The notes under the pieces are model-generated. The model made no database searches and had not been told where the DNA came from. It saw nothing but the letters and a program-made list of their open reading frames with translations. Source: Chryseobacterium echinoideorum (GTDB lineage: Bacteria; Bacteroidota; Bacteroidia; Flavobacteriales; Weeksellaceae). Taken from it: DNA of 64,000 nucleotides. Below are positions 59,760-64,000 of this stretch, in pieces (position 1 is the stretch's first letter; every line of letters starts with the position of its first letter). Position numbers and translations under genes: made by a program. Where the stretch lies: assembly GCF_007474535.1 (NCBI RefSeq), contig NZ_VKNW01000014.1, forward strand, positions 1 through 64,000, written 5' to 3'.

Positions 59760-60884
59760 ATGGAACAACAAATCTACAAAGGGAAACTTATTCGGTTTCA
59801 TTGGTTAAAAATAAAGAAAAAGGAACAACTTACCAAAAATACTTTTTCTCTGGAATTTGAAATTCCTGAGGAATTGAAAAATAAATTTTCATTTGAGGCA
59901 GGTCAGTTTGTAAGCTTAAAGATTGATTTTCAGGACAGAATAGTTATTAATGACTATTCTATAACTTCAGCACCTTTTGAAAATACAATCGATTTAGGTA
60001 TCAAAATAAATTCTGAAAATGGAGCCGCATCACATATTTTCAAAGATTATCATGAAGAAGATGAAATTTTGGTAAGCGAACCCGCAGGAAGATTCACTTT
60101 AGTTTCAAAACCCAGCGAATTCAGAACGATTGTAGGGTTTGCGGCAGGAATCGGTATTACTCCAATTTTAAGTCATTTCAAAAACATTCTTCATGAAGAG
60201 CCCAGAACAAGACTGTTTCTTTTCTTCGGTAATAAGAGTTCTGAAGATACTGCCTATAAAAAAACTCTTGATCAATTAGCTGAAACTTACGGTGACCGGT
60301 TTCAGATTTTCTATTTTTATTCTCATGAGAAGCCGGATAATCATTTTTTCTTCGGAAGATTAGACGAAAAAAAGTTGGGTTTAATTATCAATCAGATTTT
60401 ACATCTTGATGATACGGATGAGGAATCTACTATTTGGGATGCTGTAGATGAAGTTTTAATCTGTGGAAAGGGAGAAATGATTAAATCTTTGGCAAATGCA
60501 TGTTATCATCACGGAATTCCAAAGAAAAACATTCATTTTGAATTATTTGAAGAATTTAATGACGATATTTATCCTGTAGAAAAAGAATTTCCACTCATTG
60601 AAGATATTAAAGTAGAATTCAAACTCTTTGGAAAGCATTACGAAACAAATCTTGAGAACAACCGAAATAAAATTCTACAACAACTTCTTACAAAAAATTT
60701 CCCGCTGCCGTATTCTTGCAAATCGGGGATTTGCGGAAGCTGTGAATGCACTTTAGAGGACGGCGAAGTTGAGCTGCTGGAAAATGAATATTTAACAGAA
60801 AGAGAAGAAGCTCAGGGGAAAATTTTAGCATGTATGGCTATTGCAAAAAGTCAGAAAATAAAGCTTAATTTTGATTTTAATTGA
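59760..60884 (+). CDS. Ferredoxin--NADP reductase-like flavoprotein with 2Fe-2S domain
   Basis: A 374-residue PaaE-type oxidoreductase: FAD-binding barrel (FEAGQFVSLKIDF, then INDYSITSAP), NAD(P)-binding domain (GFAAGIGITPILSHFKN, LFLFFGNKSSED, VLICGKGEM), and a C-terminal plant-type 2Fe-2S domain with C320-x4-C325-x2-C328 (YSCKSGICGSC) and the fourth Cys about 358 (ILACMAIA). The flavin motif RxYS reads NDYS, so Arg is replaced by Asn. Such proteins feed electrons to oxygenases or other acceptors; the partner is unknown. It overlaps the next gene by four bases (TTGA). Confidence 0.9.
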   Translation: MEQQIYKGKLIRFHWLKIKKKEQLTKNTFSLEFEIPEELKNKFSFEAGQFVSLKIDFQDRIVINDYSITSAPFENTIDLGIKINSENGAASHIFKDYHEEDEILVSEPAGRFTLVSKPSEFRTIVGFAAGIGITPILSHFKNILHEEPRTRLFLFFGNKSSEDTAYKKTLDQLAETYGDRFQIFYFYSHEKPDNHFFFGRLDEKKLGLIINQILHLDDTDEESTIWDAVDEVLICGKGEMIKSLANACYHHGIPKKNIHFELFEEFNDDIYPVEKEFPLIEDIKVEFKLFGKHYETNLENNRNKILQQLLTKNFPLPYSCKSGICGSCECTLEDGEVELLENEYLTEREEAQGKILACMAIAKSQKIKLNFDFN

Positions 60885-61498
60885 GAATCATCAGAAACAT
60901 ATACCGATCGATTATTTTATCAATAGAAATTGTTTTTCTTTTGGTATGTCTTTCTAATGCATGGGTTTTTGGTTTGACAGGAGGAAGAACGTATACTAAA
61001 ATATCAAAAATTCCGCCTCGTGAAGTAGCTTTGGTATTGGGAACTTCTCCCAGAATGCGTTCAGGTTTATCAAATCCTTATTTTACGAAAAGGATGGATG
61101 CAACTGCGCTTCTCTATCATCACGGAAAAATTAAAAAAATAATTGTAAGCGGTGAAAAAAGCAAAGGGTATAATGAACCTGCTGCCATGAAAAATTATCT
61201 TATCTATCAGGAAGGCGTTCCTGAAGATATTATTATTGAAGATCCTGAAGGTTTCAATACTTATAAAAGCATTTTGCGTTGTAAAAACACTTATAAAAAA
61301 GAAAATGTAATCATTGTTTCTCAAGGTTTTCATAACCTGAGAGCGCTCTTTTTCGCAAGAAATAATCATATGAATGCATTGGGCTTTGATGCACAGGATG
61401 TATCAAAACCCGAAAGTTACTACCGAAATCAGTCCCGTGAAATTCTGGCGAGGGTAGTGGCAGTTGTCTATTTTATCTTAGGAATTTCTCCAGATTAA
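60881..61498 (+). CDS. SanA/YdcF-like membrane protein (DUF218)
   Basis: A 205-residue protein with an N-terminal membrane anchor (SIILSIEIVFLLVCLSNAWV) and a DUF218 domain similar to SanA, linked in E. coli to envelope barrier function and vancomycin exclusion. DUF218 marks: EVALVLGTSPRM, RMDATALLYHHGKIKKIIVS, and YEKS-like EDPEGFNTYKSI with IIVSQGFHNLRALF. The start is TTG at 60881, sharing four bases with the preceding stop. It overlaps the convergent BamA/TamA gene by four bases at the stop codons (TTAA). Confidence 0.82.
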   Translation: MRIIRNIYRSIILSIEIVFLLVCLSNAWVFGLTGGRTYTKISKIPPREVALVLGTSPRMRSGLSNPYFTKRMDATALLYHHGKIKKIIVSGEKSKGYNEPAAMKNYLIYQEGVPEDIIIEDPEGFNTYKSILRCKNTYKKENVIIVSQGFHNLRALFFARNNHMNALGFDAQDVSKPESYYRNQSREILARVVAVVYFILGISPD

Positions 61499-64000
61499 AA
61501 AGGATATCCAAAAGCAATATTCAAGGTTGGTTTTAATGGCTGAAATTTATTGAATCTCCATCTTTCTCCGTCTGGTTTGTTAGGATCATATATTTTATAC
61601 GCCAAATCTACTCTCAAGGTAATATAAGCAATATTAAGTCTCAATCCAACGCCGCTTCCGACACCCATTTCACGAATAAAACGATTGAATTTAAACTGAT
61701 CATCAAAGCCGTTATTTTCTGTATTCCATACGTTTCCGATGTCAGTAAAAATTGCGCCTTCATACATTTCCGTAAACGGGATTCTGTATTCAATATTGGT
61801 GGTTAGTTTGATATTTCCCATCAGATAAGTACGTACTTTTTCATCAATCTGAGATCCTCCCGGACCAAGACCGCCAAAAGCGATCCATGCACGGATATCA
61901 TTTGCTCCTCCGTTGAAATATGATCTTACAAAAGGCATCGTAGAAGAATTACCGTAAGGAATACCCAAACCGATAAACTGACGAAGTGCTAAAGTCTGAT
62001 TTCCGTTGAATTTAAAATATTTTCTGACATCAAAATCAAATTTTACAAACTGTGCATAAGGAATTCCGAAAATTGTTCTTTCCGGGCTTCGGAGAACACC
62101 ACCGCCATCATTTCTATTTTGATTAAAAATGCTAGGAATATTTCCTGCTAATTCAACTTTACCATTAAAATAAAATGCATTAGGGTAATCTTTCTTACCA
62201 ATTTCATTATAAATAAAATTATAGATCATTGACGAAATCAAAACATCCTGTGTCTGTCTGTCTTTATTAACAAGTGTCCCTCGAAATGATAATAGATCGT
62301 CTGCTCTTTTTTTATCTAAACTATTTACATAACCATTGTCTGCCAAAATCTTTTCAGAGACTTGATCTATTGTTAATGCTCCCGAATTAAACTGCTGCTG
62401 AATCTGAGGATTATACACAAAATAATCATCAAAAACGGTTTGTCTCACCACATTATCGTTAACGAAAAAATCATAATAACTGTCTTTATTCTTAGTTAAA
62501 CTAAATAAAGTATTAAATAAGGTCAATCTATGTGACGATTGATCGTTCACATTGGCAAAATAATTTAATCCACTGTTAAAATTGGTTCTACCTAATCCGA
62601 TGTTGTTTTGTACCGATGCACCCAAAACTATAGATGTAGTAGGAGAGTATCGTTTAGGAATCAGTTTATAATAGCTGAAAGGAAGCAATAATCTCGGAAA
62701 ACTTAACGATGCCTGTGCAGAATATTCGTAAGCTAAAATTCTTTTATCCAGATTTTTTGGATTTCTGATAGATCCGAAAGTTCCCGCAACACTTGTGGTA
62801 AGGTTTTCTGCACCTCCAAAAACATTTCTTGTCGTAAGATCAACAGATGGCGAAATACCAAAATTTAATAGCTGAGAATAATTCAGGTCTGTTCCTACTT
62901 TCAATTCATATTTATCCAATGGCTTCAAAACATAGAGAACATCTACAATACTGTCATTAGGTGCACTACCGCCACCTTGTCTTAAAGAATCTCTTGCTTT
63001 CAGAATACTAAAATTGTTCATCGCTAAAAGGTTTCTTTTGGTAAGATCAAGCTTTTTCTGATCATATTGCACCTTACTGTCAACAATGATTGCTCTCCAT
63101 AAAGACGGTGTTTTATACTGATCATTTACTTTGTGAAATCTTATTCTTCGAAGACTGTCTTTTACTGTATGTTTAGGAAAATCTGACGGACGATCAACTA
63201 TCGCAACATCAATATTTCCGAAAGTAGCTCTTTTGTACGGTCTGTCTAAAGAATCTTTGTGAATTTCCAAAACCAGCGGAATTTCTTTTGTACTTTTGAG
63301 AGAATCTGCTACAAAACCTACTTCATCATTAGCAGCGTTAAATCTGTAATAACCATTATCGCGCATAAGTTCATTGATTCTGGAAATTTCTTTTTCTAAA
63401 ACCGTCTGATCTAATATCTGTCCTTTTCTTACTAAGCTTTCATGAAGTCTCTGCCTGAAAACTCCTTTAATTCCGGCATCAGGAATATTGTAATAATATT
63501 CTTTGATATTGGTGGGTGTATTATGTTTAATTGAATAATTTACCCTGGCTTTTTTGGCAGCAGAGTCAAGTTGATGATTATACTTTACTTCAGCATCCCA
63601 AAAACCTCTGTATGTCATTCTGTTTTCTATCTGTTCTGCACTTTTTTCAGTTCTTGCCTGATCAAGAATTACAGGCGGAGTTCCAAAATTGTGATAAAGC
63701 CTGTCCATAAAAAGACTTTTCCCTACACTGCTCTGCATATTGTATTTAATGAAAAGAGAATCACGGAGTTTTTGATTTCTCATTTCACTAGGATAAGTCA
63801 TGTATTCACTCAGAAGGGTATCATATTTAGGATTGGCAGCATTGTAAAAAAGTAAACTAAGCGGTAGAAAGAGCAGTTGTTTTTTATTAGGTTTCTGCTG
63901 TACATAATCTTTCAGTTCTTCGTCAAAAAACTGTTTTTTATCTTCAAACTCAAAATTGTTTTGTGTAAGCAGATATTCTCCGTCGGGAACTTTTTTTGTG
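61495..64000 (-). CDS. BamA/TamA-type outer-membrane protein, 5' end outside the window
   Basis: At least 835 residues are visible and the frame stays open to the right edge; ATG 63801 is internal, because the upstream codons continue in family style (VPDGEYLLTQNNFEFEDKKQ, then NKKQLLFLPLSLLFYN). POTRA-like repeats (VNYSIKHNTPTNIKEYYYNI; RKGQILDQTVLEKEISRI) precede the Omp85 barrel, with barrel motifs GGANDIRAWIAFGGLGPGG and a terminal PTLNIAFGYPF. The family inserts or exports outer-membrane proteins; in Bacteroidota this branch is TamA-like. The stop overlaps that of the convergent SanA-like gene by four bases. True start is to the right of the window. Confidence 0.88.
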   Translation of the reverse strand, partial: TKKVPDGEYLLTQNNFEFEDKKQFFDEELKDYVQQKPNKKQLLFLPLSLLFYNAANPKYDTLLSEYMTYPSEMRNQKLRDSLFIKYNMQSSVGKSLFMDRLYHNFGTPPVILDQARTEKSAEQIENRMTYRGFWDAEVKYNHQLDSAAKKARVNYSIKHNTPTNIKEYYYNIPDAGIKGVFRQRLHESLVRKGQILDQTVLEKEISRINELMRDNGYYRFNAANDEVGFVADSLKSTKEIPLVLEIHKDSLDRPYKRATFGNIDVAIVDRPSDFPKHTVKDSLRRIRFHKVNDQYKTPSLWRAIIVDSKVQYDQKKLDLTKRNLLAMNNFSILKARDSLRQGGGSAPNDSIVDVLYVLKPLDKYELKVGTDLNYSQLLNFGISPSVDLTTRNVFGGAENLTTSVAGTFGSIRNPKNLDKRILAYEYSAQASLSFPRLLLPFSYYKLIPKRYSPTTSIVLGASVQNNIGLGRTNFNSGLNYFANVNDQSSHRLTLFNTLFSLTKNKDSYYDFFVNDNVVRQTVFDDYFVYNPQIQQQFNSGALTIDQVSEKILADNGYVNSLDKKRADDLLSFRGTLVNKDRQTQDVLISSMIYNFIYNEIGKKDYPNAFYFNGKVELAGNIPSIFNQNRNDGGGVLRSPERTIFGIPYAQFVKFDFDVRKYFKFNGNQTLALRQFIGLGIPYGNSSTMPFVRSYFNGGANDIRAWIAFGGLGPGGSQIDEKVRTYLMGNIKLTTNIEYRIPFTEMYEGAIFTDIGNVWNTENNGFDDQFKFNRFIREMGVGSGVGLRLNIAYITLRVDLAYKIYDPNKPDGERWRFNKFQPLKPTLNIAFGYPF

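Noticed and set aside
63799..63801. ATG 63801 as start of the BamA/TamA-type gene
   Set aside because: The frame stays open to the window edge with sequence typical of the family, so this Met is internal.

Overview
The window reads as chromosomal DNA of a member of the Bacteroidota, most likely class Flavobacteriia and a Chryseobacterium-like genus (Weeksellaceae). The grounds are low GC, weak or absent Shine-Dalgarno sites, the Bacteroidota promoter form (TTG, about 20 nt, TAnnTTTG) in front of several genes, a SusC/SusD pair, many short lipoproteins with an acidic stretch after the lipobox Cys, YtxJ (bacillithiol system), and an atpDC pair detached from the other ATP synthase genes. The genus is inferred from remembered protein similarity, not from a search. 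I see no rRNA, tRNA, CRISPR array, prophage or insertion sequence.

Layout. 1-1.7 kb: remains of a small lipoprotein family, one copy frame-disrupted, then a GLPGLI-like secreted protein. 1.7-5 kb: a UbiB-type kinase and a DEAD-box RNA helicase whose motif II reads DEFD. 5-9.2 kb (minus strand): lipocalin-like lipoproteins, an SGNH esterase, a YqhD-type alcohol dehydrogenase and a WG-repeat protein. 9.4-16 kb: phosphoenolpyruvate carboxylase, two tandem outer-membrane beta-barrel paralogues that share the same terminator hairpin, 3-dehydroquinate synthase and an RluB-like pseudouridine synthase. 16-23 kb: nicotinamidase, an operon of DinB-like, YtxJ and Crp/Fnr genes, a stress flavoprotein-like gene, two further Crp/Fnr regulators around a degenerate CinA-C protein, and a LuxR-type HTH protein. 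Palindromes that could be operators lie between these genes.

22.9-29.8 kb: the four-part ligase-associated DNA repair island (PdeM phosphoesterase, Lhr-type helicase, ATP-dependent ligase, MBL exonuclease). It is interrupted by an AT-rich pair of unknown genes on the opposite strand and also holds a REP-like palindrome. 30-36 kb: CatA-like acetyltransferase, rsmG, a lipoprotein, a DUF922 protease-like protein, an AddB-like nuclease and a glutaryl-CoA dehydrogenase-like enzyme. 36.2-46.7 kb: a polysaccharide utilisation locus. A Nudix-fold regulator with a broken Nudix box and an MFS transporter diverge from SusC, SusD, a GH30 lipoprotein and a GH3 beta-glucosidase, and a beta-glucan (possibly beta-1,6-glucan) is the likely substrate. 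47-54 kb: small secreted proteins, gyrA, a TPR protein, a Rossmann oxidoreductase and an MmcQ/YjbR protein. 54-64 kb: ribF, atpD-atpC, a TlpA-FecCD pair, a PaaE-like reductase with SanA, and a BamA/TamA-type outer-membrane protein that runs off the right edge.

Most of this is ordinary chromosomal content. The parts most likely to hold something new are the gene pair inside the repair island (26250-27214), the Crp/Fnr cluster with its palindromes (19.9-22.3 kb) and the Nudix-regulated beta-glucan locus (36.3-46.7 kb). I do not see a system that is clearly undescribed.
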